A stretch of DNA of 64,000 nucleotides from Gammaproteobacteria bacterium (GCA_022451485.1 JAKUQS010000006.1:87648-151647), one strand, 5' to 3'. Positions 44,636-54,027 are shown, counted from the first letter of the stretch. The notes: generated from the sequence alone by a model not told the origin. A program made the numbers and translations.

Positions 44636-45534
44636 TAGATTTTCCTGACCGCTGGCGGCGCGAACAACCCTTCTGGGCGAAAAACCAAGACAATTGCCAT
44701 GATTGCATAGATAACAAACATCTCCGCATGCGGAAACTCATGCACAGCTGCGGCACGGACAACACCCACCAACACGGAACCAATTAAGGCCCCTGGAATA
44801 CTTCCCATACCACCAATCACTACGACCGCAAAAGCGAGCACGATGACTTCGACACCAATTCCCGGCAAAACTGAAATAGTCGGCGCTATCGCTGCACCAC
44901 TCAACGCCCCTAGCGTTGTTCCCAAAATAAACGTTCCCAGGAACACAGCGGTGACGTTGATGCCCATCGCCTGACTGACCTCACGATCAAAGATGACGGC
45001 CTGCAACATCCGTCCCCATATCGTTCTACTGAGAAAATACCAGATAGCAACGGAAATCAATAAAGCCAAAACAATTAATGAAAGATTGTAGTAGTCATAG
45101 GTCATTCCTACGACCTCGACAAAGCCCAGCATCGCCTGTGGTTGGTAAAAGAAATACGGATCTGTACCCCAAATAAATAATCCGACACCTTCTAGCGCCA
45201 AAAACGCTGCGAATGTCGCCAACACCACAATATGTTCATCTTTGCCATATAAGTGTTTCAACAATCCACGCTCAATCAGGATGCCAAAAAATACACCCAC
45301 TACAATCGCCACCAAAAAGATAATGACGAAACCGCCAAAATCGGGAAGTTCATTTTCGTACCAGATCCCCCCAAGATAGGCGGCTAAATACGCCCCAAAC
45401 GCATAGAACGATCCGTGCGTAACATTCAGCACCCGTTGGACCCCAAAAATAACAGTCATCCCAACGGCGACGATAAACAGGTATGAACCGTAAATTAAAC
45501 CATCGACAAGAATCGTAAAAAGCAGTTGAAGCAT
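44635..45534 (-). CDS. Branched-chain-amino-acid-type ABC permease, LivH family (second system)
   Basis: 299-residue membrane permease half. It opens with DGLIYGSYLFIVAVGMTVIFGVQRVLNVTHGSFYAFGAY, here split as the LivH-type first helix, the VLNVTHGSFY motif and the following helix; GGMGSIPGALIGSVLVG closes the coupling region. It lies 105 bases after livK, with a stem-loop in that gap, as in the first importer. Overlaps the LivM-type gene by one base. Confidence 0.92.
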   Translation of the reverse strand: MLQLLFTILVDGLIYGSYLFIVAVGMTVIFGVQRVLNVTHGSFYAFGAYLAAYLGGIWYENELPDFGGFVIIFLVAIVVGVFFGILIERGLLKHLYGKDEHIVVLATFAAFLALEGVGLFIWGTDPYFFYQPQAMLGFVEVVGMTYDYYNLSLIVLALLISVAIWYFLSRTIWGRMLQAVIFDREVSQAMGINVTAVFLGTFILGTTLGALSGAAIAPTISVLPGIGVEVIVLAFAVVVIGGMGSIPGALIGSVLVGVVRAAAVHEFPHAEMFVIYAIMAIVLVFRPEGLFAPPAVRKI

Positions 45535-45591
45535 GATTTAAGTAAGACCTAACTCGGAGAATTCAGCAACCAAAAGCGCTGCGTGTATAGA

Positions 45592-45628
45592 TGTAATCCG
45601 GGATGACGAAACATCACCCCGGATTACA
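45592..45628 (-). other. Stem-loop between second livK and livH
   Basis: Perfect 11-bp arms (45592-45602 with 45618-45628), with an inner 3-bp extension after one mismatch. No T run follows on the minus strand, so it is more likely an RNA-stabilising or attenuating structure than a full terminator. It is in the same place as the terminator of the first importer. Confidence 0.65.
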
Positions 45629-45639
45629 AATGATCTACA

Positions 45640-46965
45640 CTAATCGCACTTGGCACCTTTCATGCCACCTTTTAGCCAACTGACACTATCGGTGCCATCT
45701 GGCGGCATAATGCAATCGCCTTTAAAGTGCATGACATCACTGACAACAGGTAAGCCAAGCTCTTTATCAAAGCTTGCGACGCCCCATGCGTGATCCGTTA
45801 CACCCTGATGCCCATTACTCCGCGCCATGCGCACTTCCGTAGCAACACCCTGAAACGTTGCTCCCTCTAACGCGGCAATCACCTGATCAGTCGATGGCCA
45901 TTTCCCACCATTTGCTGCTGCCGCTTTCTCGTATGCAAATTTTGCCCCAAGAATAGCCTGAGCATACTGATAACTTGGCTGAGTAGGTTGGGTTCCATAG
46001 CGATCGACATAGGTGCTATTGAACCATTTAACCATCGGCGTATCGGTTAACTGGTTAGCGTATATACCGTAAGGGCCTCTCGATCCCAAGACAATCCCTG
46101 ACGGCAACTTCTTACCCAATCGATAAGCCGCAGTGCCGGCCACAGACATTAGAAACTTTTTCTTCTTGAACAAGCCCCTAGCTAAACCCTGGAAGATAAA
46201 CGCCTCAAGATCACCTCCCCAGAAACTGGTATGGACTAGGTCCTCTGGCGATTTCAATAAGGCTGAAATTTCTGCACCGTAACGACCGGCGAAAATCTTC
46301 GGCCATTGCGCATTATCAGAAGCCTTGATGTTGGGTGCGAGAACCTTCATCGCCAAGTCGAAATCGCGCCACGAATCTTGTCCCCATGCATAGTTCTGAT
46401 TGATGCCCGTATAGCCGTTGGCTGATCCAAATTTCGTCGCAACGTAATGAGCCAAAGCGACGCCGTCAGCCGTGGCATGGCTCATTGTCCGAAAAACGTA
46501 TTTCGGATTCTTATCCAACTCCTCAAACACTCGCGGAGTACCACATGTGGCATACAGAGTGAGCGTCTTCAACTCTTCAGCCACCGGTGTAATCGCAGCA
46601 CAAGTCCCTGAGGACACAAAACCCGCAAACAGGTCAACACCCAACTTCTGGACTTTATTTCTGTACTCCGTTACCTGCTTCGCACCCCCGCCGGATTCAT
46701 CATAGATAATCGCTTCTACTTGAGCCCCAGCGATCCCCTTGGTGTTGTACGGTGCGGGGACCTGGCCTTTATTGATTGCCTGAATAATCAATTCAGTCCC
46801 ATTTCGGGCCGGGATACCAAATGCTGGTGCACCACCTCCCGTCAGGAACGTCGGCACAGCAATAACGAGTTTATCTTTCGCAACAGCGTTCCCGACGGCT
46901 ACGCTGAGGGTTGTTATGACTGCTACAGCCCCCATGGTCGCAAGTTTTATAACTTTGCGTTTCAT
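45640..46965 (-). CDS. ABC importer periplasmic substrate-binding protein (second system)
   Basis: 441-residue periplasmic binding protein. Residues 1-29 are a signal peptide (MKRKVIKLATMGAVAVITTL, cleavage near GNAVAKDK). The mature part starts KDKLVIAVPTFLTGGGAP and keeps the type I two-lobe pattern, but it differs strongly from the first LivK, so a different ligand is expected. ATG 46965 has GGAGG 8 bases upstream; the longest frame would add 17 residues before the signal peptide. The C terminus has a Cys pair (DCIMPPD and the final KCD) that could form a disulfide. First gene of the transcript that runs into ring-cleavage genes. Confidence 0.92.
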   Translation of the reverse strand: MKRKVIKLATMGAVAVITTLSVAVGNAVAKDKLVIAVPTFLTGGGAPAFGIPARNGTELIIQAINKGQVPAPYNTKGIAGAQVEAIIYDESGGGAKQVTEYRNKVQKLGVDLFAGFVSSGTCAAITPVAEELKTLTLYATCGTPRVFEELDKNPKYVFRTMSHATADGVALAHYVATKFGSANGYTGINQNYAWGQDSWRDFDLAMKVLAPNIKASDNAQWPKIFAGRYGAEISALLKSPEDLVHTSFWGGDLEAFIFQGLARGLFKKKKFLMSVAGTAAYRLGKKLPSGIVLGSRGPYGIYANQLTDTPMVKWFNSTYVDRYGTQPTQPSYQYAQAILGAKFAYEKAAAANGGKWPSTDQVIAALEGATFQGVATEVRMARSNGHQGVTDHAWGVASFDKELGLPVVSDVMHFKGDCIMPPDGTDSVSWLKGGMKGAKCD

Positions 46966-46973
46966 GTTCCTAT

Positions 46974-46978
46974 CCTCC
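46974..46978 (-). promoter_or_regulatory. RBS deciding the second livK start
   Basis: GGAGG, within GAGGAGGA on the minus strand, 8 bases before ATG 46965. It supports the start at the signal peptide. Confidence 0.8.
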
Positions 46979-47068
46979 TCAATAACGATGAATACGTCGT
47001 CGACCCAACAAACCACAGGCCAGTATAAACATTAATTCCAACCCTGTGGAAACTAAGGCGATACACTC

Positions 47069-47084
47069 ATTTCGTTAGCGAAAT
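47069..47084. promoter_or_regulatory. Inverted repeat upstream of the second livK
   Basis: ATTTCG-TTAG-CGAAAT, perfect 6-bp arms with a 4-base spacer, 104 bases before the livK start and 155 after the end of the third hyuB. The geometry (6+4+6) is the same as the palindrome before the first livK, though the bases differ. Possible operator; weak evidence. Confidence 0.3.
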
Positions 47085-47239
47085 CAGCCCTTTCTCCACA
47101 TTTTCAATGGCTTAGCATTCACTCCGGCACAGCGCGCCCCTGTCTATAGGAACACTGTCAACTGAAGTTCCCCTTATAACGAGTGGTCGAGTCATCGCCC
47201 GTAGTTGGAGCGTCTTAACAAATGCCTATCATCCTGATG

Positions 47240-48967
47240 CTACTTTCGTAGAGAGTCACGAAGGTCGGCTGTCCCGGCCACATCAAGTTCTCCTGTTACC
47301 TGATCGACAACGACCCCGTGTTCCTCTCTCGCATAAACGGCCGAAATTTTTTCATTCCACACGTCTGCGGCAACTCGACTAGGTTCACGGGTCATTGGAT
47401 CGCCGAAGCCACCACCACCCGGTTGAACATGATGAATCAACTCGCCTTCGTACATTGTTCGATTCACCTTGCTAGGTAATGACTCGACCTCGCCATTCGG
47501 TTGCACAAGAGTGTTTATCGCGCCCAGTGCTTCAGTCCCTCCTTGCAATCCATAGGGCCGAAACCTCATTCGGTCTGCCCGTAACTGCAATCCGGCCTCT
47601 TTGGAAAGAACACGATAGGAGCGGGACAATCCCAACCCGCCGCGCCAACGTCCTGCCCCGCAAGTATTGGGTACTAGTGCGTATTCTTCTACTCGGACGG
47701 GATGTTGAGACTCAAGCGTCTCCACCGGCGTGTTGGAGAGATTCTGAGAAGGGTTAGTCACCCCTTCAATTCCGTCCTTATTCGGACGACCACCCCAAGC
47801 CCCACAGATCATGTCGACAATGATGAACGGCGATTTATCATCCCGATAACCACCGAGACAAACTACCGTGTTTCCACCTTCCCCGGCCGCTGGTATCCGA
47901 TCCGGAACGATTTGTGCCAGCGCGCCAAACATTGTGTCCACTACTCGGTAACCAGTTAACGCCCGCGCTGCGCACGCCGCAGGTAGCACTGGGTTGAGAA
48001 TCGACGCCTCAGGGGCTCGGACTGTAATCGCCCTAAACACGCCCGCGTTGTTCGGAATATCTCCCTTAAGGGCACAGCGCACGGACAGGTAGGTACATGA
48101 GTTGGTATACGATTTGGTTGAATTTAGCGCAGCTGACACCTGAGGAGCTGACCCGCTGTAGTCAACCAACACTCCATCCCCTGCTACCGTAATGGCAACT
48201 CGTATTGGCAAAGGTTCGTCTGAGAAACCATCGTCATCAATATGGTCCTCAAAAGTGTAAGTGCCATCCTTCCAGGTCGCTATCTCCTCTCGAGTCATAC
48301 GCTCAGCGTAATCAAGCAACGCCAAAAAATACCCCTGAAGATCACCGACACCGTAACGATTTGCTAGCTTGACAAGCTCAAGGGATCCGGCTCGGCACGC
48401 CGCATATTGTGCTTTCAAATCTCCTATGACTCTATCGGGCAATCGCACATTCAACTCGATGAGCCGCATCAATGTGCGGTTGGGAACTCCGCCTTCAAAC
48501 AGCTTCAATGGCGCAATGCGAAGGCCTTCTTGAAATATTTCGGTCGAATCACTTGCATTTGAACCCGGCACACGCCCACCCACATCGGTGTGGTGGCAAA
48601 TTACCACCGCAAACGCCAGCAACTCATCCCCGGAGAACAAGGGCATAAACATAAAGATGTCAGGAAGATGCATTCCGCCTTGATAGGGATCATTTAAGAC
48701 GACGGCATCCCCCTCTCTCAAATTCCCTTTATATCTCTCCAACACTACCTGCATCGCCTCGGGTACAGCCCCGAGATGAAGTGCAATGGTTTTAGCCTGA
48801 GCAATCATTCGCCCTTCGCTATCGCAAATCGCTGCAGAGTAATCCATCACATCTTTGACAATTTCGGAGCGGGCAGTCCGTAACACGGTATACGCCATCT
48901 CATCGACGATCGCGTCCAATCCATGCTTAATTACCGCGAAGGTCACTGGGTCAACGTTTACAGTCAT
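47240..48967 (-). CDS. Hydantoinase B / N-methylhydantoinase B-type subunit (pair 3)
   Basis: 575-residue HyuB, about 95 residues shorter than the other two because it lacks their C-terminal extension; this is the usual length for N-methylhydantoinase B-type proteins. Motifs: DPVTFAVIKHGLDAIVDEMAY, VICHHTDVGGRVPGS, EIFQEGLRIAPL and PGGGGFGDPMTREP. Its ATG overlaps the HyuA stop by 4 bases (ATGA). It should open the ring or amide phosphorylated by HyuA. The second liv importer starts 275 bases downstream on the same strand. Confidence 0.91.
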   Translation of the reverse strand: MTVNVDPVTFAVIKHGLDAIVDEMAYTVLRTARSEIVKDVMDYSAAICDSEGRMIAQAKTIALHLGAVPEAMQVVLERYKGNLREGDAVVLNDPYQGGMHLPDIFMFMPLFSGDELLAFAVVICHHTDVGGRVPGSNASDSTEIFQEGLRIAPLKLFEGGVPNRTLMRLIELNVRLPDRVIGDLKAQYAACRAGSLELVKLANRYGVGDLQGYFLALLDYAERMTREEIATWKDGTYTFEDHIDDDGFSDEPLPIRVAITVAGDGVLVDYSGSAPQVSAALNSTKSYTNSCTYLSVRCALKGDIPNNAGVFRAITVRAPEASILNPVLPAACAARALTGYRVVDTMFGALAQIVPDRIPAAGEGGNTVVCLGGYRDDKSPFIIVDMICGAWGGRPNKDGIEGVTNPSQNLSNTPVETLESQHPVRVEEYALVPNTCGAGRWRGGLGLSRSYRVLSKEAGLQLRADRMRFRPYGLQGGTEALGAINTLVQPNGEVESLPSKVNRTMYEGELIHHVQPGGGGFGDPMTREPSRVAADVWNEKISAVYAREEHGVVVDQVTGELDVAGTADLRDSLRK

Positions 48968-51084
48968 GGGGTATCACCGACCAGTTCAGAAGGCACCGAA
49001 ATAACGACGCTACCACATTTGTCAGTCACCGCTCCGCATCCGGGCGGGACTACAATCGTAGTGTCATAGGATTCCAATATAGCCGGGCCTCGCACTTCAG
49101 TCCTTTCAATTGCCGATCGGGGATAGACGACCGTAGATATGAGCTCTCTAGTGGAGTCAAACCATACGTTTCGAAACGACTCAGGCACCTCCCCAGAAGT
49201 CACCCCGGATTGCCCTTCCGCAAACGCCACACGATGTCGTCGGATTCCGAAAGCACTCAACCGAATATTAACGAGCTCGACGGGTTCATTATTCTGATAC
49301 CCATATGTCTCTAAATAAGCCGCATGAAATGCCTTGGAGAGGCTTCCTAAGCCACCCTGTTCAATATCTTCCGGATTAAACGCAACATTTAACTCGGATG
49401 ATTGGCCGAAATAATGCAGGTCCGCGCTAAACTGCAGTTGTCGATCTACCTCACCAAACCCATCTTTTTGCAACCGTTCAGTACCACTCTCGCGCAGTCG
49501 TTCGATTACATCCATCAGATCCGACGCTTTGATTCGTTCTAACGGCCGGAATAGATTCTCTACAAAATTGTGTTCAACGTCGGCTCCCAGCATCCCTACC
49601 GCTGAAAACACTCCCGACATCACAGGAATGATTACTTTTGAAATACCAAGTAGCGCCGCGACATCAACTGCATGTGCTGGACCGGACCCTCCAAAGGCAA
49701 ACAGTGTCATATGACGTGGGTCGCGACCCCGCTCAATCGTCACTGAACGTATCGCGCGTGCCATCGCTACGTTGACAATCTGCCGAATACCCGCCGCCGC
49801 TTCGATGAGGCTTAAGTCCAACGGCTCAGCGATATGCCGGCGAATGGCCGTTGTTGCACTAACGGCATTAATCAAAACGCTTCCGCCCGCAAGGCTATCC
49901 TGATTCAGAATACCTAAGGCGACGTTAGCATCCGTTACGGTAGGACGTTCATTACCCAGTCCATAGCATACTGGTCCAGGCTCCGCGCCTGCCGAAATCG
50001 GACCGACCTGCAATAAACCACCCTCGTCTATCCACGCGATAGAGCCACCTCCTGCGCCAACCTCGGCAATATCGATGGCTGGGACCTTCAACATATATCC
50101 GCCGCCCTTTATAAAGCGGCTGGGTGTGGACATACCATCTCGAAATTCATATTCCGAGGTAATTGTCACGTCCCCGCTTTCTATGATGGAGGCTTTAGCG
50201 GTGGTGCCTCCCATATCGAAGGCAATAGCATCCAAGCAATCAATCTCACGTCCAAGCCGCATCGACCCAATCACCCCTCCGGCCGGGCCTGAGCCAACGG
50301 CGAAAACTGGCTTTTCCATGGCGGTTTCTATTTTCATCATGCCACCCGATGACGCAATCACCAGAATCGGCGCATCCATCCCGGCATCGGCTAGTTCTAT
50401 CGCCAATGACTCCAGATAGCGTTGCATACCTGGCAAGAGATACGCATTAACCACCGTCGTAGAAGTCCGTTCATATTCCTTAATTTCCGGTAATACGTCG
50501 CAGGATGCTGTAACCCGTAATTGAGGGAAAGCGCTCCGCAAAAGCGCCTGGGCCCGACGCTCATGTTCGGAATTGATACAGGAGTGGAGAAAACACACGG
50601 CCGCAGTCTCAACGCCTTCCTTCACGAGACGACTACCCGCAGCGATCACGCTTTCTTCATCTAGCGGAACGACAACCTCACCATTCGCGGCCATTCGTTC
50701 AGCAACCTCGACCCGGTAACGTCTCGGCACCAGCGGGCTGGGTTTATCCCAGGCAACATCAAACATGGTCGGCGTTCGAATGCGACCAATTTCTAAAACG
50801 TCTCGAAAGCCTGTTGTTGTAATAAGTCCAGTTTTACCACCCCGTTTCTGAAGAATGATGTTTGAACCGACAGTCGTTCCATGCACAACTTCCGTAATAT
50901 CCGAAAATGCCAGACCTAGGTCATCGAGCAGTTGCCGCAATCCCGTTACAACAGCAGCTCCGGGCAATGCCGGGGTGCTTGGGACCTTTCTGACATGTGC
51001 CTGCCCATCACTAACCTGTGCAACCAGATCAGTAAACGTGCCTCCGATATCACAGGCTATTTGAACAGTATATTTCCCGACCAT
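48964..51084 (-). CDS. Hydantoinase A / N-methylhydantoinase A-type subunit (pair 3)
   Basis: 706-residue ATP-binding subunit. The phosphate loop is IACDIGGTFTDL (about residues 8-19); EVVHGTTVGSNIILQKRGG, AFDMGGTTAKASI and AEVGAGGGSIAWIDE are all HyuA-type. It is overlapped by hyuB and starts 19 bases after the end of an EamA exporter gene, which may therefore be part of the same unit. An acetone carboxylase is unlikely because no gamma subunit is encoded nearby. Confidence 0.91.
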   Translation of the reverse strand: MVGKYTVQIACDIGGTFTDLVAQVSDGQAHVRKVPSTPALPGAAVVTGLRQLLDDLGLAFSDITEVVHGTTVGSNIILQKRGGKTGLITTTGFRDVLEIGRIRTPTMFDVAWDKPSPLVPRRYRVEVAERMAANGEVVVPLDEESVIAAGSRLVKEGVETAAVCFLHSCINSEHERRAQALLRSAFPQLRVTASCDVLPEIKEYERTSTTVVNAYLLPGMQRYLESLAIELADAGMDAPILVIASSGGMMKIETAMEKPVFAVGSGPAGGVIGSMRLGREIDCLDAIAFDMGGTTAKASIIESGDVTITSEYEFRDGMSTPSRFIKGGGYMLKVPAIDIAEVGAGGGSIAWIDEGGLLQVGPISAGAEPGPVCYGLGNERPTVTDANVALGILNQDSLAGGSVLINAVSATTAIRRHIAEPLDLSLIEAAAGIRQIVNVAMARAIRSVTIERGRDPRHMTLFAFGGSGPAHAVDVAALLGISKVIIPVMSGVFSAVGMLGADVEHNFVENLFRPLERIKASDLMDVIERLRESGTERLQKDGFGEVDRQLQFSADLHYFGQSSELNVAFNPEDIEQGGLGSLSKAFHAAYLETYGYQNNEPVELVNIRLSAFGIRRHRVAFAEGQSGVTSGEVPESFRNVWFDSTRELISTVVYPRSAIERTEVRGPAILESYDTTIVVPPGCGAVTDKCGSVVISVPSELVGDTP

Positions 51085-51103
51085 ATGCCCTGTTCATCCA
51101 TTC

Positions 51104-51991
51104 CTAACCACCAACCATCGCAATCACGACAACACCCGCCGTAACCATAAAAACGCCGGCCACCAATCGCCGGGACACTCGCTCTGCTCCCAAGATCCAC
51201 ACCGACAGCAAAGTAAATACCGGGTACGACGCGATAATAGGAGAAATTACCACTACGCGACCTATCATTAAGGCTCCGTACATACTGATAATAGCGAAGG
51301 CGATGAACAAACCGGAATAAAAGAAATGCTTAATACCATTAGTCGGGACGCTCCGAGGTAACTCGCCATAACGCACTCGAATAAATATCGTCATACATAC
51401 CATACCCACAGAAAATGCGACAAAAGTTGCCATAAATGGGTTGGGTAACAACTCTAAGCCCCATTTGCCAATTACGTGCGTCGATCCTCTGATTACCGCC
51501 GCGATACTGGCGAAAATCAGCGCAACGCGCATAATCCGGGCTAGTCGGTGACCATCAAAGGTTAAAACGATCACGCCGGCCACGATTGCGATCGTCGCTA
51601 ACCCGACCCCAATCGTAAGATTCTCTTGCAAGAACAGCACCGCGCCAAGCGTTGAAAAGAATGGGGCGGTAGCGGCGAGCGTCGAGGCAACGGTCGTACC
51701 GGCACGCTTTAATGCCTCAAGAGAGGCGTACATAGATAGATATGGGTGAATAAGACCCGCTAACGCAAATATCCAGAAACCCGCGGTAAACCAGTCTTCA
51801 GATCGCATCCATAGCGGACCCAGTAATAAGCACACCAACCAGGTTGTCGCCATCGTAATGAGACACCCAGTTTCCGCGTTAACAAACTGGAGACCACGTT
51901 TGGCCGGAAGCGCAGAAATTCCGAATAAAACCGCGGCCAGGACTCCCAACAGCGGCGCGCTGACATTACTCGATAAATTTAGGAGATTCAT
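51104..51991 (-). CDS. EamA/DMT-family membrane transporter
   Basis: 295-residue protein with about ten hydrophobic segments in two halves, first helix VLAAVLFGISALPAKRG. ATG 51991 gives a normal EamA N terminus; the frame is open for 10 more codons from a weak start. Third EamA gene in the window, and like the one at 8756 it is next to a hydantoinase pair. Probably exports an amino acid or waste metabolite made by the neighbouring enzymes; the substrate is unknown. Confidence 0.85.
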   Translation of the reverse strand: MNLLNLSSNVSAPLLGVLAAVLFGISALPAKRGLQFVNAETGCLITMATTWLVCLLLGPLWMRSEDWFTAGFWIFALAGLIHPYLSMYASLEALKRAGTTVASTLAATAPFFSTLGAVLFLQENLTIGVGLATIAIVAGVIVLTFDGHRLARIMRVALIFASIAAVIRGSTHVIGKWGLELLPNPFMATFVAFSVGMVCMTIFIRVRYGELPRSVPTNGIKHFFYSGLFIAFAIISMYGALMIGRVVVISPIIASYPVFTLLSVWILGAERVSRRLVAGVFMVTAGVVVIAMVGG

Positions 51992-52113
51992 GTCTACATC
52001 ACCCACCGCAGGGCAAGACAAACAAGAATCAAACCTGAATCAAAACGACGACACATTGAGACCCGTGTGGCCTTGCGCAACCACAAAGTGGGGATCAGAC
52101 CAATGATTCAGAC

Positions 52114-52737
52114 TTACCCGGAATAGATCTGAATCTGGACCGGGGTAGGCTCACCACCGGCGGCATTATTAAGCCGTTCCGGACAGTTAGATAAGACAGC
52201 CAGTACATCTTGATCAGCCATCAGACTTACATAATCACCCGCCTTGGAAAGGCCAGGAGATATACCCAGCGCACCGGACGCTTCAACGGGAACGTACATA
52301 AAAAAATTTATATTGGCAGCAACATCTTTCTCGTTGAGGCCGTGCTTCGATAGCTCCAACTCAAAGTTCCCCTGACAACCTTTGCCATTATTCTCCCCAA
52401 AGCGAACATCATCCACCTCTACAGAGCAACATCCGTAAATCGTATCGTGGGAACCGCACGTATCCTCAACAACGGTCATCAGTTTATTTGCTTTAACGGA
52501 CCACAGCCCAGCACCCTTACCGAGATAAATATTGCCATTCAATTTGATGGTATTGGCAGCGTTGTAACGGTCGGAACTGTCGTGTTCGTTATAACAAAGA
52601 AAATCAATAGCCTGTTGTCCATTCAGATCTATTAGGCGAAGAATTTCTCCGGACTTAATCACACCACTCCAGGGTTCACCCACTGGAACAACCGTATCTT
52701 CCCTAATAGCGCGGCCCGCAACCGCATTGTCATTCAT
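52114..52737 (-). CDS. DUF1989 / urea carboxylase-associated family protein
   Basis: 207-residue member of DUF1989 (urea carboxylase-associated) with VVPVGEPWSGVIKSGEILRLIDLNGQQAIDFLCYN near the start, here in family order, then GLWSVKANKLMTVVEDTCGSHDT and NINFFMYVPV. Known members CgdA and CgdB form carboxyguanidine deiminase with guanidine carboxylase. No carboxylase gene or second DUF1989 copy is near, so this is an orphan member whose substrate may be another amidine or carbamate. It follows the LarA-like gene by 15 bases. Confidence 0.88.
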   Translation of the reverse strand: MNDNAVAGRAIREDTVVPVGEPWSGVIKSGEILRLIDLNGQQAIDFLCYNEHDSSDRYNAANTIKLNGNIYLGKGAGLWSVKANKLMTVVEDTCGSHDTIYGCCSVEVDDVRFGENNGKGCQGNFELELSKHGLNEKDVAANINFFMYVPVEASGALGISPGLSKAGDYVSLMADQDVLAVLSNCPERLNNAAGGEPTPVQIQIYSG

Positions 52738-52752
52738 GTTTGACTGAACCCC

Positions 52753-54027
52753 TTAAACCTGTAGTTCCGTGACATCGGGAAGGTTCCCGGCGTTATCCAG
52801 AGGAAGTGGCCGTGGTTCACTGAGTATCTCGATTTCATTGCTTTGGCGTGCCTCATTCAGATACGCCACGGAACATTCCAGTTCAGACACCTCCAAAGTG
52901 TTATGAATCCACATCACCTTAGTATCTGGAACTGCCGTTAATCCCATTTCTGGCAATGTCGCTTCCAACACTTCCTTATCTGTTTGGTAATGCAAGGGGA
53001 TCATCGCGCCGGTCGGACTACCGCCAGTAATACAATTACGGCGTGTAATAGCGACATCCATCGCATCTACTGCCCTAGTTAAGGCAAATTCCGCCATACC
53101 AATGCCAGTCGCGTTACCATGTGTTTCCTCAGTCAGGCCACGTAGAAAAATGGTTCGTACTTTTGGCCACTCATCATCCCCCGCTCGGTGTTCCAGAAAC
53201 TTTCTTCCAACCACATTCGAATCCATTCCAGAGCCGCTAATATTCTTACCAATTTGGTCTACTACCAGCAGATCTGCCTGCTTGAAAGGCAAACGCGGCA
53301 TCCATTGCTTCGCAAGGACAAGCAATTCTTTTTCCCGCTCTTCAAATTCATTAGGCCCAACAGCCGTTATCCTGGCAGTTTCGTCATAACCATTCTCAAC
53401 AATGGCCAACCCTGCAACAATACGGCACTTCGACAAAACCTCTTTAGCTACGCTACGCACAATCTGTCCAAAACTGTGGTCTTTAATGGCTCGATGGTAA
53501 GTCTTGGCTCCCTCGTACTTACCTAAACCAATTAACATCATCTTCATTAGGCCGCTTTCAATATCTCCAACAAAAGTGGTGTGAGGTTTGACTCGGCCGC
53601 AAACGACGACGTGATCCGCTCCGTAGGCATTTTTATCAAAATGAACCGGAAATCCTTCCTTAGCATCGCAGACAATCACCGTCTCCATGCTTGAACGAAT
53701 AGGACACCCCACATAGTCCTCCGTTATCCCATAACCCTCAACGATGCCCTGCTGACCCTCGGCCGTCGCACCGCCGTGACTACCCATTGCCGGGACCACA
53801 AATGGCTCGGCACCCAATCCTTTCAAGTGATCAACAATCGACTTGATAATGATATGAATATTCGCGATACCACGACTGCCAGCTGTAATAGCGACAGATT
53901 GTCCAGGCTGAATAGTCGTATCCAAATTCAATCGTGACAATTCAGATGCAACCTCACTCGGGATATCCTCTACCACCGGACGATCGAACTTTTGACGAAT
54001 ACGAAAGATTTCAGGATATTCGGACAT
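52753..54027 (-). CDS. LarA-family (DUF2088) enzyme, second and diverged copy
   Basis: 424-residue LarA homologue. All four cofactor-site residues can be aligned by motif: H84 (GSHGG), H149 (VKPHTTF), K162 (SGLMKMM) and H178 (TYHRA). Distances H-to-H (65) and K-to-H (16) match the larA product at 34851 (68 and 16); the H-to-K gap is 13 against 10. The DxTRP loop is replaced by TAGSRG, pointing to another substrate. It needs the nickel-pincer cofactor, which only larBCE at 36168-38828 could supply in this window. GAGAGG lies 7 bases upstream of ATG 54027. Probably a racemase or epimerase of a 2-hydroxyacid other than that of the first LarA. Confidence 0.88.
   Translation of the reverse strand: MSEYPEIFRIRQKFDRPVVEDIPSEVASELSRLNLDTTIQPGQSVAITAGSRGIANIHIIIKSIVDHLKGLGAEPFVVPAMGSHGGATAEGQQGIVEGYGITEDYVGCPIRSSMETVIVCDAKEGFPVHFDKNAYGADHVVVCGRVKPHTTFVGDIESGLMKMMLIGLGKYEGAKTYHRAIKDHSFGQIVRSVAKEVLSKCRIVAGLAIVENGYDETARITAVGPNEFEEREKELLVLAKQWMPRLPFKQADLLVVDQIGKNISGSGMDSNVVGRKFLEHRAGDDEWPKVRTIFLRGLTEETHGNATGIGMAEFALTRAVDAMDVAITRRNCITGGSPTGAMIPLHYQTDKEVLEATLPEMGLTAVPDTKVMWIHNTLEVSELECSVAYLNEARQSNEIEILSEPRPLPLDNAGNLPDVTELQV

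Noticed and set aside
45592-45628. Stem-loop as a full intrinsic terminator
   Set aside because: Arms are perfect, but the minus-strand sequence after it (ATCTATACAC) has no T run; kept only as a structure.
48964-51084. Acetone carboxylase alpha/beta subunits
   Set aside because: Acetone carboxylase needs a small gamma subunit encoded with them; none is found, and the lengths fit N-methylhydantoinase types.
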